Source: Jatrophihabitans sp. GAS493
GTDB lineage: Bacteria > Actinomycetota > Actinomycetes > Mycobacteriales > Jatrophihabitantaceae
Direction of reading: 5' to 3'
NCBI RefSeq assembly: GCF_900230215.1
Contig: NZ_LT907982.1
Coordinates: 1,860,001 to 1,924,000, forward strand
Length of the DNA stretch: 64,000 nucleotides
Notes under the pieces: generated by a model
Databases searched by the model: none
What the model saw: the letters and a program-made list of their open reading frames with translations, nothing else
Told to the model about the DNA's origin: nothing
Part shown: positions 9,691-16,611 of the stretch, one piece after another
How the letters are laid out: each line of letters opens with the position of its first letter
Numbering within the stretch: position 1 is the stretch's first letter
Program-made: the position numbers and the translations under genes

Positions 9691-10667
9691 CGACGCTTGC
9701 ACCACCACCGGGTCCGCCGCCGCCGCCGGGTCAGCTACCTCCGCCACCGCCGAATCCGCCACCGCCGAATCTGCCACCCCCTGGGGCGGCCCCGACGCAG
9801 CCGGCGAAGGCCGGACGTCGGCCGAGAACGTCCGCTGCGCCGCTGCCAGGTGGCATCCTGGTCGCGGCCTGGATCATGTTCGCCATAAGCGCGCTGGCGC
9901 TGTGGTTGATTGCGTTCACCTTCGGGCTGAGCAGCCTTCAGGCATCCAGGAGCAACGCGGTGTTGTACTCCGAGTTGCGAGAGAACCTCTCCGGCTCTAC
10001 CACGCCCATCGGCGGGCTGATCGCGCCTGGCACTCCGATCGCACTCTTGAAGGCGCCGGCCGCGGGGCTTTCGGGCATCGTGGTGGTTGAGGGGACATCC
10101 TCGGGGCAGCTGACCTCCGGCCCGGGGCATCGGCGGGATACCCCGTTGCCAGGACAGGCGGGGACCTCACTGATCTATGGTCGTTCGCTCACCTACGGGG
10201 CGCCGTTCGCCCATATCGATCACCTCCACCATGGTGACCAGATCACCGTCACCACCGACCAGGGCACCTTCACCTACGTGGTGGAGGGTGTCCGGCACCC
10301 TGGTGACCCGCTGCCGACACTTCTTGCCACTGGCGCGGGCCGACTCACCCTTGAGACGTCGAGCGGCGTCTTCGGGTCGGCCAATACCGTCTACGTGGAC
10401 GCGACCTTGAAGGGCGCGCCGGCCGGGACGCCGTCAGGACGGATGACCGTGGTTCCGCCCGCCGAGAAGGCCATGGGCACTGATAGCTCCGGCCTAGTGA
10501 ACATGATCTTCTGGATGCAAGCACTGCTCGTCGTCTCCGTGGCAATGGTGTGGGCGTGGGTGCGCTGGGGTCACTGGCAGGCCTGGGTGCTCGGCGTCCC
10601 GGCGATCATCTGCCTACTCTGGCTGGTCACTGCGGACGCATCGCTGATGCTCCCTAATCTCATCTGA
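9687..10667 (+). CDS. membrane sortase-fold protein lacking catalytic residues (pseudo-sortase)
   Basis: 326 residues; ATGA overlap with the upstream gene. Cytoplasmic Pro-rich tail (1-35), helix about 55-77, extracellular sortase-like domain about 100-265, then two C-terminal helices. The pattern YGAPF..IDHLHHGDQITVTT..GTFTYVVEGVRHPGD follows class E sortases. The usual GHR catalytic His is replaced by Arg166 (IYGRSLTYGAPF), the catalytic Cys of TLxTC by Ser225 (LTLETS), and the downstream Arg is absent (SANTVYVDATL). Transpeptidase activity is therefore unlikely. It may act as a structural or docking subunit for the two anchored proteins encoded just upstream. The sortase fold is a firm pattern match; the role is inference. 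Confidence 0.78.
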   Translation: MTTLAPPPGPPPPPGQLPPPPPNPPPPNLPPPGAAPTQPAKAGRRPRTSAAPLPGGILVAAWIMFAISALALWLIAFTFGLSSLQASRSNAVLYSELRENLSGSTTPIGGLIAPGTPIALLKAPAAGLSGIVVVEGTSSGQLTSGPGHRRDTPLPGQAGTSLIYGRSLTYGAPFAHIDHLHHGDQITVTTDQGTFTYVVEGVRHPGDPLPTLLATGAGRLTLETSSGVFGSANTVYVDATLKGAPAGTPSGRMTVVPPAEKAMGTDSSGLVNMIFWMQALLVVSVAMVWAWVRWGHWQAWVLGVPAIICLLWLVTADASLMLPNLI

Positions 10668-10777
10668 CCGGCTACCTCATGAACCGGCGTTCTGTCGCGG
10701 ACAGAACCGCCCGCTATTCGAGTTAAATCGGTATTCAGTAAGTCATCCTTAGTCATGACATGAGATAGCCGCAATTG

Positions 10778-10795
10778 GTTCATCCGTGGTTCACA
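10778..10795 (+). promoter_or_regulatory. PHO box upstream of the secreted PstS-like gene
   Basis: GTTCATC and GTTCACA start 11 nt apart, about 80 nt before the ATG at 10875, inside a 207-bp gap that begins a new transcription unit. This is among the closest matches in the window to the GTTCACC unit. Confidence 0.68.
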
Positions 10796-10874
10796 TAGTT
10801 CCGCCTTTACGTACGCTTCGCATCGAGAGTCTGACGCTGTTCCACTTCACCTACTCACGTAGAAAAGGACTCTG

Positions 10875-12065
10875 ATGCAGAAAGCAACTCTCGCCAAGGC
10901 GGGTGTGGGGGGCGCCGTGGCGCTGGCACTCGGCCTGGGGGCATTCAGCCCGGCGGCCTACGCTGACGTTCAGCCTCGCAGCACGGACGCCGTGGCTATT
11001 GGCTCGGACACCGTTCAGTTCATCGGCGACTTCGGCGCCGACGGTGACACCGGAGGCGACCTCGGCTACAACGCGGTCAACACCAGCCACCGTCTCTTCT
11101 CCTTCGACGCCACCTCGGACGCCAGCGGCCGTACCGGCTACGTGAACGGCACCTCGACCGCGCTCGCCAGCTCGGTCGTGCTTCGCGCGGGCACCAAGCC
11201 GATCGTGCGTCCCAACGGATCTGGCGCCGGAATCACGGCGCTGCTGGCCGACACGACGCACCAGATCGACTTCGTCCGTTCGTCGCGTCTGCCCAAGCAG
11301 TCTGAGCAGACTAGCGCGGCCGCCGTTGCCTTCGGCGGCATCCACGTCTTCCAGATCGCGACCGATGGCCTCGCTATCGCCGCCGCCACCACGACCAACT
11401 CGCCGGCCGGGCTCTCTGCCGCTGAGCTGGCCAACATCTACAACGGCACCTACAAGAAGTGGAGCGAGGTTCCGGGCTACTCCGGTTCGCACGGCTCCGA
11501 CGGCATCGTGCCGGTCATCCCGCAGACCGGTTCCGGTACCCGTAACGACTTCATCGCCGACATCAAGACGCAGACCGGAATCGACCTGACCAACACCCTG
11601 GCCAGCAACGTGAAGGTGGCCGAGGAGCACGACCCGACGGGAATCACGGGCGTTGCAACCGGCACGGACGTCAACGGCAACCCGGTCTCGGCCGCTGACG
11701 CGATCTCGCCGTTCTCGGTTGGTCGCTTCAACCTGATCAACTCCGCCTACTTCGGCACCACGCCGGCGCCGAACACGATCCAGCTCGAGACCGGCACCGC
11801 GCCGGACGCGTCAGCTGCCTACTTCCTGCAGCGTCACCTCTACCTGCTCGCCCGCCAGAGCGACGTCACCTCCACGACGCCGTTCCAGACCGGCGGTTCG
11901 GCCAACCTGGTGAACACGCTGTTCGGCAAGGCCAGCAGCTGGTTCGGCAAGGCGGCCAACGCTCCGCTGTTCAACGCAGCGGGCGGCAACCCTGCGGCCA
12001 CCAACCCGAACCTGGTCGGTGTGTCGCAGGCGTGGCAGGATCTCTCCTTCGCATTCTCGGGCTGA
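10875..12065 (+). CDS. secreted PstS-like substrate-binding protein
   Basis: 396 residues; ATG with AAAAGGA upstream. Signal peptide about 1-30 (cut near AYA/DV), no lipobox and no C-terminal helix, so probably released or held by partners. Binding-protein features: AIGSDTVQFIGDF at the start of the mature chain, FVRSSRLPKQ, LSAAELANIYNGTYKKWSEV (equivalent of the PstS LSGxxLAxIFxGxIxxWxD helix) and IPQTGSGTRNDFIAD, which resembles the phosphate-contact loop. It is the third PstS-like protein in 7 kb and the only one with its own PHO box. Ligand phosphate is inferred from the family and context. Confidence 0.8.
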   Translation: MQKATLAKAGVGGAVALALGLGAFSPAAYADVQPRSTDAVAIGSDTVQFIGDFGADGDTGGDLGYNAVNTSHRLFSFDATSDASGRTGYVNGTSTALASSVVLRAGTKPIVRPNGSGAGITALLADTTHQIDFVRSSRLPKQSEQTSAAAVAFGGIHVFQIATDGLAIAAATTTNSPAGLSAAELANIYNGTYKKWSEVPGYSGSHGSDGIVPVIPQTGSGTRNDFIADIKTQTGIDLTNTLASNVKVAEEHDPTGITGVATGTDVNGNPVSAADAISPFSVGRFNLINSAYFGTTPAPNTIQLETGTAPDASAAYFLQRHLYLLARQSDVTSTTPFQTGGSANLVNTLFGKASSWFGKAANAPLFNAAGGNPAATNPNLVGVSQAWQDLSFAFSG

Positions 12066-12125
12066 TCCAGCTCCCCGGTGATCTGGCCTACTTGGCCTGA
12101 TCCAGCATCTCCGATGTAGTCGATT

Positions 12126-12164
12126 GCCGGTGCCCGAGGGCTCATAGAGCCTGACGGCACCGGC
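12126..12164 (+). terminator. hairpin terminator after the secreted PstS-like gene
   Basis: A 9-bp perfect outer stem (GCCGGTGCC / GGCACCGGC) encloses a second 6-bp stem around an ATA loop. It lies 61 bp past the stop at 12065. There is no long T-run, as is common for actinobacterial terminators. Confidence 0.5.
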
Positions 12165-12460
12165 GGCCGATCGAACAACAGCTGGGCACCAGCTCCAAAT
12201 ACCGCAACTTCTGCACGGCAATTGTGTCTCTCATTCGACGGCGATTGCCGGCCTCATGCTGCGCAAATAACACACAGGCAGTGAACCCGTTGAACATCCA
12301 CGGTGACCGCGCAGAGCGAAATCTCACCGGATGGTTGAACTGCCAATATACCGGCGATCGTCGCCTGACGCGCGCTCGGCTTGTAAAAACCGCCACTTGT
12401 GGCGTTGCTGGGAATGCATTTCAACAACCAATGTCTTATTCAGACGAAAATGGAGACACT
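12165..12460. other. intergenic leader region before the WxL-like gene
   Basis: About 300 bp without a convincing gene. It is less GC-rich than its surroundings, with segments such as CCAATATACCGG that could hold a promoter. Two GTTCA-type heptamers occur on the minus strand near 12282-12295, but they are 9 nt apart, so I do not call a PHO box here. An open frame from 12224 into the downstream gene is more likely leader than coding. Confidence 0.4.
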
Positions 12461-14170
12461 GTGAAGATCAAGATGAAGACTGCGATCGGTGGGGTTGGAA
12501 CCTTCGCCGTCGCCGCAGGCATGCTGGTCGTCGGGGCGGCGAACGCGAGCGCAGCTGCGCCGTCGTTCCAGCCGGACCCGAACGCGGCCGGCACCGTCAG
12601 CTTCTACAACGCTGCGGGTGTGCAGATCACCTCCGGCACGCTGAGCGCCAGCCCGTTCGCTGCGTACTACGTCGCTTCGACGCCGGCGCTGTCCAACTCG
12701 GGTCCGAAGGACGCGGCCGTGTTCTACACGCCCGTGCTGGGTCAGGCTCCGGCCGTGTGGCAGACCGGTGACATCGAGACGACCAGCCAGACGCCCGGAG
12801 CGCACCCGAGCTACCCGGGGGCCCTGGCCACCATAACCAACCCGGTGGTCAAGGATGACAGCGGTTTCGCTGACATGCCCGACCACATCTCGAACTTCAC
12901 CAGCACCGACTCCGCAGACCCGAACGTCTACGAAGTTCGTATCTTCGACGGTGTGAACTACTGGAGCTCCGACGTCAAGGTCGACACCGCGGCTGACACC
13001 TGGACCCAGGTGTACCCGACGGTCAAGACTGCGACGACGCTCTCGACCATCACCGCCAACCCGGCCAGCCCGGCCGACAGCGGCTCGACCGTCACGCTCA
13101 GCTCCACGCTGACCGCTGGCGACGCCACCCACCCGGCCGGCACGGTCTCGCTGCTGGACGGCGCAACGACCGTTCCGGGCGCGACGTTCAACGCCGCCAC
13201 CGGTGCTGTCTCCGCCACCGTCAACCCGGCCGATGGAGCGCACAGCTACTCCTTCGTCTTCACCCCGACCGACACCGCTACCTACAACGGCACCACGTCG
13301 GCCACGCTGGCCTACGCGGTCAACGCTCCGGCTCCGGCCGCCGCGACGACCACCGCCGTCAGTGGCCCGACCACCGGCACCGTCGGTAGCCCGGTCACCG
13401 AGCACGCCAACGTGACGTCCGGTTCGCCGGCCGCCGAGCTGGCTGCGGGCAAGGGCTCGGTTCAGTTCAAGGTTGATGGCGCGAACGCCGGTGCTCCGGT
13501 TGCTCTCACCGCGACTGGTGCCGACTTCGCGTACACCCCGGCCGACACCTCGGCGCACGTCATCACCGCGGCGTTCGTCCCGGCTGACGTCACCAAGTAC
13601 CTCGCGTCGTCCGACGCCGCTGGTGTCACGGTCACCGCGACCGCGGCTCTCTACGCTCCGGACCCGCAGACGATCGACGTCAACGTTCCGCAGGGAACGC
13701 TCGTCATCAGCACGCCGTACACCCCGGCCAACCCGTTCCACCTCGGCAACATGACCCTGTCGGCCGATGGCACCTCGTTGACCAGCACCCCGGCCAACTT
13801 CGGTGACCCGGCCGTTGCCGCCTCGGCCACCCCGGGCGTCAACAACGGTGTCACCATCACCGACACCCGCACCGGAAGCACCGGCTGGACCGCTTCCGCC
13901 TCGGTCAGCGACTTCACCAACGGAGCCAACACCATCAACGGTGACGGCCTCAGCTTCACGAACGTCGCCCCGAAGTACATCGTCGGCAACCACATCCAGT
14001 CGGGTGTTACGCCGCACGACATCACCGCGTTCAAGACGGCCGCCAAGGCATTCGCCGTCTCCAACGTGGGCCCGGGCACCGTCGATGTCACCGGAAAGCT
14101 CGCGCTGACCGCTCCGACCTCGACCCTGGCCGGTCTGTACGTCGCCACGATGACCTTCACCATCGTCTAA
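12461..14170 (+). CDS. secreted surface protein with Ig-like repeats and WxL-like C-terminal domain
   Basis: 569 residues from GTG 12461 (GGAGA upstream); a longer upstream extension would bury the signal peptide. Signal peptide about 1-33. Residues about 34-185 form the domain shared with the genes at 16612 and 18518 (SFQPD...AAGTVSFYNAAGVQITSG ... SSDVKVDTAADTWTQVYP). Two Big_3_5-type Ig repeats follow (about 190-385), each with a GTVSLLDG or GSVQFKVDG strand. The last ~165 residues carry ITDTRTGSTGWTASASVSDF and end LAGLYVATMTFTIV, the layout of a WxL domain (W-x-x motif, C-terminal YxAxxTxT strand). WxL domains bind peptidoglycan non-covalently and partner with DUF916 proteins; the next gene encodes one. 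Confidence 0.75.
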   Translation: MKIKMKTAIGGVGTFAVAAGMLVVGAANASAAAPSFQPDPNAAGTVSFYNAAGVQITSGTLSASPFAAYYVASTPALSNSGPKDAAVFYTPVLGQAPAVWQTGDIETTSQTPGAHPSYPGALATITNPVVKDDSGFADMPDHISNFTSTDSADPNVYEVRIFDGVNYWSSDVKVDTAADTWTQVYPTVKTATTLSTITANPASPADSGSTVTLSSTLTAGDATHPAGTVSLLDGATTVPGATFNAATGAVSATVNPADGAHSYSFVFTPTDTATYNGTTSATLAYAVNAPAPAAATTTAVSGPTTGTVGSPVTEHANVTSGSPAAELAAGKGSVQFKVDGANAGAPVALTATGADFAYTPADTSAHVITAAFVPADVTKYLASSDAAGVTVTATAALYAPDPQTIDVNVPQGTLVISTPYTPANPFHLGNMTLSADGTSLTSTPANFGDPAVAASATPGVNNGVTITDTRTGSTGWTASASVSDFTNGANTINGDGLSFTNVAPKYIVGNHIQSGVTPHDITAFKTAAKAFAVSNVGPGTVDVTGKLALTAPTSTLAGLYVATMTFTIV

Positions 14171-14209
14171 CGAACGGTTGGTCATCGACTGACTCTGGTC
14201 AGTGATATC

Positions 14210-14244
14210 GAACAGGGCGGGCAGAAAGTTTGCCCGCCCTGTTC
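14210..14244 (+). terminator. perfect 14-bp stem terminator after the WxL-like gene
   Basis: Arms 14210-14223 and 14231-14244 (GAACAGGGCGGGCA and its complement) flank a 7-nt loop, 40 bp after the stop. The 3' arm ends in GTTC, which is also the first base block of the GTTCA repeats that follow, so terminator and putative operator share sequence. Confidence 0.75.
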
Positions 14245-14270
14245 ATTTACGTTCACCTACGTTCATCTGC
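14241..14270 (+). promoter_or_regulatory. triple GTTCA direct repeat with 10-nt spacing (PHO-box-like)
   Basis: Three consecutive 10-mers, GTTCATTTAC, GTTCACCTAC and GTTCATCTGC, lie 42 bp before the DUF916 gene. The heptamers match the PhoP unit (the middle one is exactly GTTCACC), but the period is 10, not 11, nt. It could be a variant PhoP site or the site of another response regulator. Confidence 0.5.
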
Positions 14271-14311
14271 GGTCTGCGTAATAGACGCCGACGTGAAGTC
14301 CACTTCATCTC

Positions 14312-16429
14312 ATGCCTCGCATCATCCGTCCAACCCATGTCGCATGCCACCGGCGAGCTACGGTCGCCGATGTCCGTCACCCGTTTGCGGTGGTACCCGT
14401 CGCGCTGCTGCTGATCCTCATCTCGTTCATCTGGCCGGTGACCGCGAACGCCGTGACACCGACTCCGGAGCCGACAGGTTCCAAGTCGGCAGCAAAGTCG
14501 GCGCCGGCGAAGGCGACGTTTGGGATCGGACCGGCCACCGGCGGCCGCATCGACAACCGAATCCAGTTCTCGTACCAGATGGCCACCAGCGGCACCTACA
14601 GCGACCACGTGGCGATTCAGAACTACGCCGCCGCACCGGTCGACCTGAGTGTCTACGCGGCGGACCTGGAGAACTCTCTCGATGGTGATCTCGCTGTACC
14701 TGCCGCCTCGGTACGGCCGAAGGAGACCGGCACCTGGATCAAACTCGCCGCACCAAAGCAGACGGTGCACTTGGCGGCAGCCACGACCGGAGGCCCGGGG
14801 CGTGCCGTGCTGCCCTTTACCGTGCAAGTGCCCTACAACGCCTCGCCGGGCGACCACAGCGCGGTGATCGTAGCCTCGCTAACCACCCTCGGTAAGAACC
14901 CGAAGGGGCAGAACATCGCGCTGGACCAGCGCATCGCCACCCGGATCTTCATACGGGTCGATGGCGCCGTGCACGGCCGTCTTGCCATCGACGACCTCAA
15001 AGTCAGCTACGACGGTTCGGCGAACCCCTTGGGCCATGGCAAGGCGCACGTCACCTACACACTGCGCAACAGCGGCAACGTGAAGCTCGGCGCGAAGCAG
15101 GCGGTGAACGTGACCGGCATGTTCGGCACGAAGGCGATTGGACCGGTAATCCCTGACCAGGTTCTGCTGTTGCCGGGTGCCACCCTGCCGATGAGTGTGG
15201 AAATCCTCGACATCACGCCTGCCTTCATGGAGAAGGTTCACGTCGTGACCACGCCGCTAGTGGTGAAGGGCGATCCGGACCCGCACGCACGCGGGGCCAC
15301 CAAGACCGTTTCGTTCTGGGCTATTCCGTGGGCGCTGATCACCACCGTCATCGCCGCGATCCTGCTCATCGTTGCGGCGTACCTGATCCGCCGCTGGCGA
15401 AAGAATCGCCCGACACCGCCGGCCGGACCGCGGGGAGGCGGAATCCGTCCGCAGCCGCCCACCTCCGATCCGGAACCGGAGCCCGCGGCGGCGGAAGACG
15501 ACCACGTCGCTCCAGTGCTGATCGCCGACGCCGTCATTTCGACTCCGCAGCGGCGCCGCTTGGCGTTAGTGAGCGCTGGGGTTGTTCTCGCCGCCGCGCT
15601 GGCTTGGGGCACTTCGGGGGATGCGTCGGCCGCCGCGCTGCCCTACAACGACCCGTCAGTCTCGGGCGGCATCGGTCTGTGCAGTAAGACCGGCACCGAG
15701 ATCACCTCGGGAAACATCAACGATCGCCCGTTCGTGTGGCGTGCCGTGAGCAGCGTCAAGGCGCCGGCGGGGTACGACATCTCCGGGCGGAAGGCGACCC
15801 TGGTCGCCTATCAGCCGCGGCCCAACGTCCAGGCCTACGCATGGAACGGTGACACCCTCACTGCCGCCTCCACTTACACGAATCCCGCGGCGCCAATGGC
15901 CGCGGCAACGAGCCTGGACTTCAGCCTCAATGACTTTATCGGCGAGTTCAAGCCGATGGTCGACGGCCTACTGCAGCTTCGCCTGTACCTCGCCGCTCCC
16001 GGCAGAGACGCGCTCAACACTTCTTACCCGGCCATCAACATCAAGGTGACGGGAAATACCTGGGCGGTTGTGAATCCGGTATCGGTCTCCTGTACGAGCG
16101 GGGACGCCGTCTCGAGCGAGGAGTCGGCGATCGCTCGGACCTCGGCATCGCCAACTGCGGCGCTGCCGAGCCAGGCGAATCCGGCCGCCGGGAAGACCTC
16201 GGGCGCCGCGCACGCTTCGGCGGCGGCCAAGGCAAGTGCCTCGCGCACCGCCGAGGCGTCCGCCGCCCGGGCCACCTCGATTGCCGTGGCGGCGGGGCAC
16301 ACCGACGCCTCGTCGTCCGGCTCGAGTTGGCTGGTCTGGCTGATCGGTGGCGTTGTCGTGATCGGGTTGATCGCTGGTGGCGGGTTCGGCTGGAGGCGCT
16401 ACACGGCTGCGCGCACATCGCGTAGTTAA
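14312..16429 (+). CDS. DUF916 (WxL-interacting-like) membrane protein fused to a second exported domain
   Basis: 705 residues from ATG 14312. Signal peptide ends near VTANA (about 48). Residues about 65-200 match the DUF916 domain of WxL-interacting proteins (ATFGIGPATGGRIDNRIQFSY, DHVAIQNYAAAPVDLSVYA, PYNASPGDHSAVIVASL). A second beta-domain (about 215-325) has the FGTKAIGPVIPDQVLLLPG strand. A helix about 333-358 and a Pro-rich cytoplasmic linker follow. Next comes STPQRRRLALVSAGVVLAAALA, which looks like another signal peptide, and a ~165-residue exported domain (GIGLCSKTGTEITSG ... VTGNTWAVVNP) echoing the N-terminal domain of the neighbouring proteins. An Ala/Ser linker and a last helix (about 670-693) end it. 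The layout suggests fusion of two exported proteins. Confidence 0.8.
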   Translation: MPRIIRPTHVACHRRATVADVRHPFAVVPVALLLILISFIWPVTANAVTPTPEPTGSKSAAKSAPAKATFGIGPATGGRIDNRIQFSYQMATSGTYSDHVAIQNYAAAPVDLSVYAADLENSLDGDLAVPAASVRPKETGTWIKLAAPKQTVHLAAATTGGPGRAVLPFTVQVPYNASPGDHSAVIVASLTTLGKNPKGQNIALDQRIATRIFIRVDGAVHGRLAIDDLKVSYDGSANPLGHGKAHVTYTLRNSGNVKLGAKQAVNVTGMFGTKAIGPVIPDQVLLLPGATLPMSVEILDITPAFMEKVHVVTTPLVVKGDPDPHARGATKTVSFWAIPWALITTVIAAILLIVAAYLIRRWRKNRPTPPAGPRGGGIRPQPPTSDPEPEPAAAEDDHVAPVLIADAVISTPQRRRLALVSAGVVLAAALAWGTSGDASAAALPYNDPSVSGGIGLCSKTGTEITSGNINDRPFVWRAVSSVKAPAGYDISGRKATLVAYQPRPNVQAYAWNGDTLTAASTYTNPAAPMAAATSLDFSLNDFIGEFKPMVDGLLQLRLYLAAPGRDALNTSYPAINIKVTGNTWAVVNPVSVSCTSGDAVSSEESAIARTSASPTAALPSQANPAAGKTSGAAHASAAAKASASRTAEASAARATSIAVAAGHTDASSSGSSWLVWLIGGVVVIGLIAGGGFGWRRYTAARTSRS

Positions 16430-16444
16430 CCAGTCACAGTTTGA

Positions 16445-16462
16445 TTCATCCCCTGTTAACGC
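16445..16462 (+). promoter_or_regulatory. PHO-box-like repeat upstream of the TIG-repeat gene
   Basis: ATTCATC and GTTAACG begin 11 nt apart, 150 bp before the ATG at 16612. It shares the TTCATCCCCTGTTAACG-type core with the site at 18399. The match to GTTCACC is partial (5 of 7 and 4 of 7). Confidence 0.45.
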
Positions 16463-16611
16463 CTGAGTCCTCGCGATGACGGCTTCCGGCTCAGTCTCGT
16501 CTGTCTGACGTTGTGACGCTCGACGTGTCACCTCGCCAGCGGCCATCGACGTCAGTGGTTGACCGCTCGGTGACGCGACCAACTACTGACGAGCCATCAG
16601 GGAGAACTGTG

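Noticed and set aside
9687-10667. Call of an active class E sortase
   Set aside because: The positions of the catalytic His, Cys and Arg are occupied by Arg, Ser and a non-basic residue, so only the fold is assigned.
12282-12300. Minus-strand GTTCAAC/GTTCACT pair before the WxL-like gene
   Set aside because: The 9-nt spacing and orientation away from the gene do not fit the PhoP site.
12440-14185. 581-codon antisense frame opposite the WxL-like gene
   Set aside because: The Arg/Gly-rich composition is typical of a GC-rich shadow. The sense strand has a signal peptide, Ig-like repeats and a terminator.
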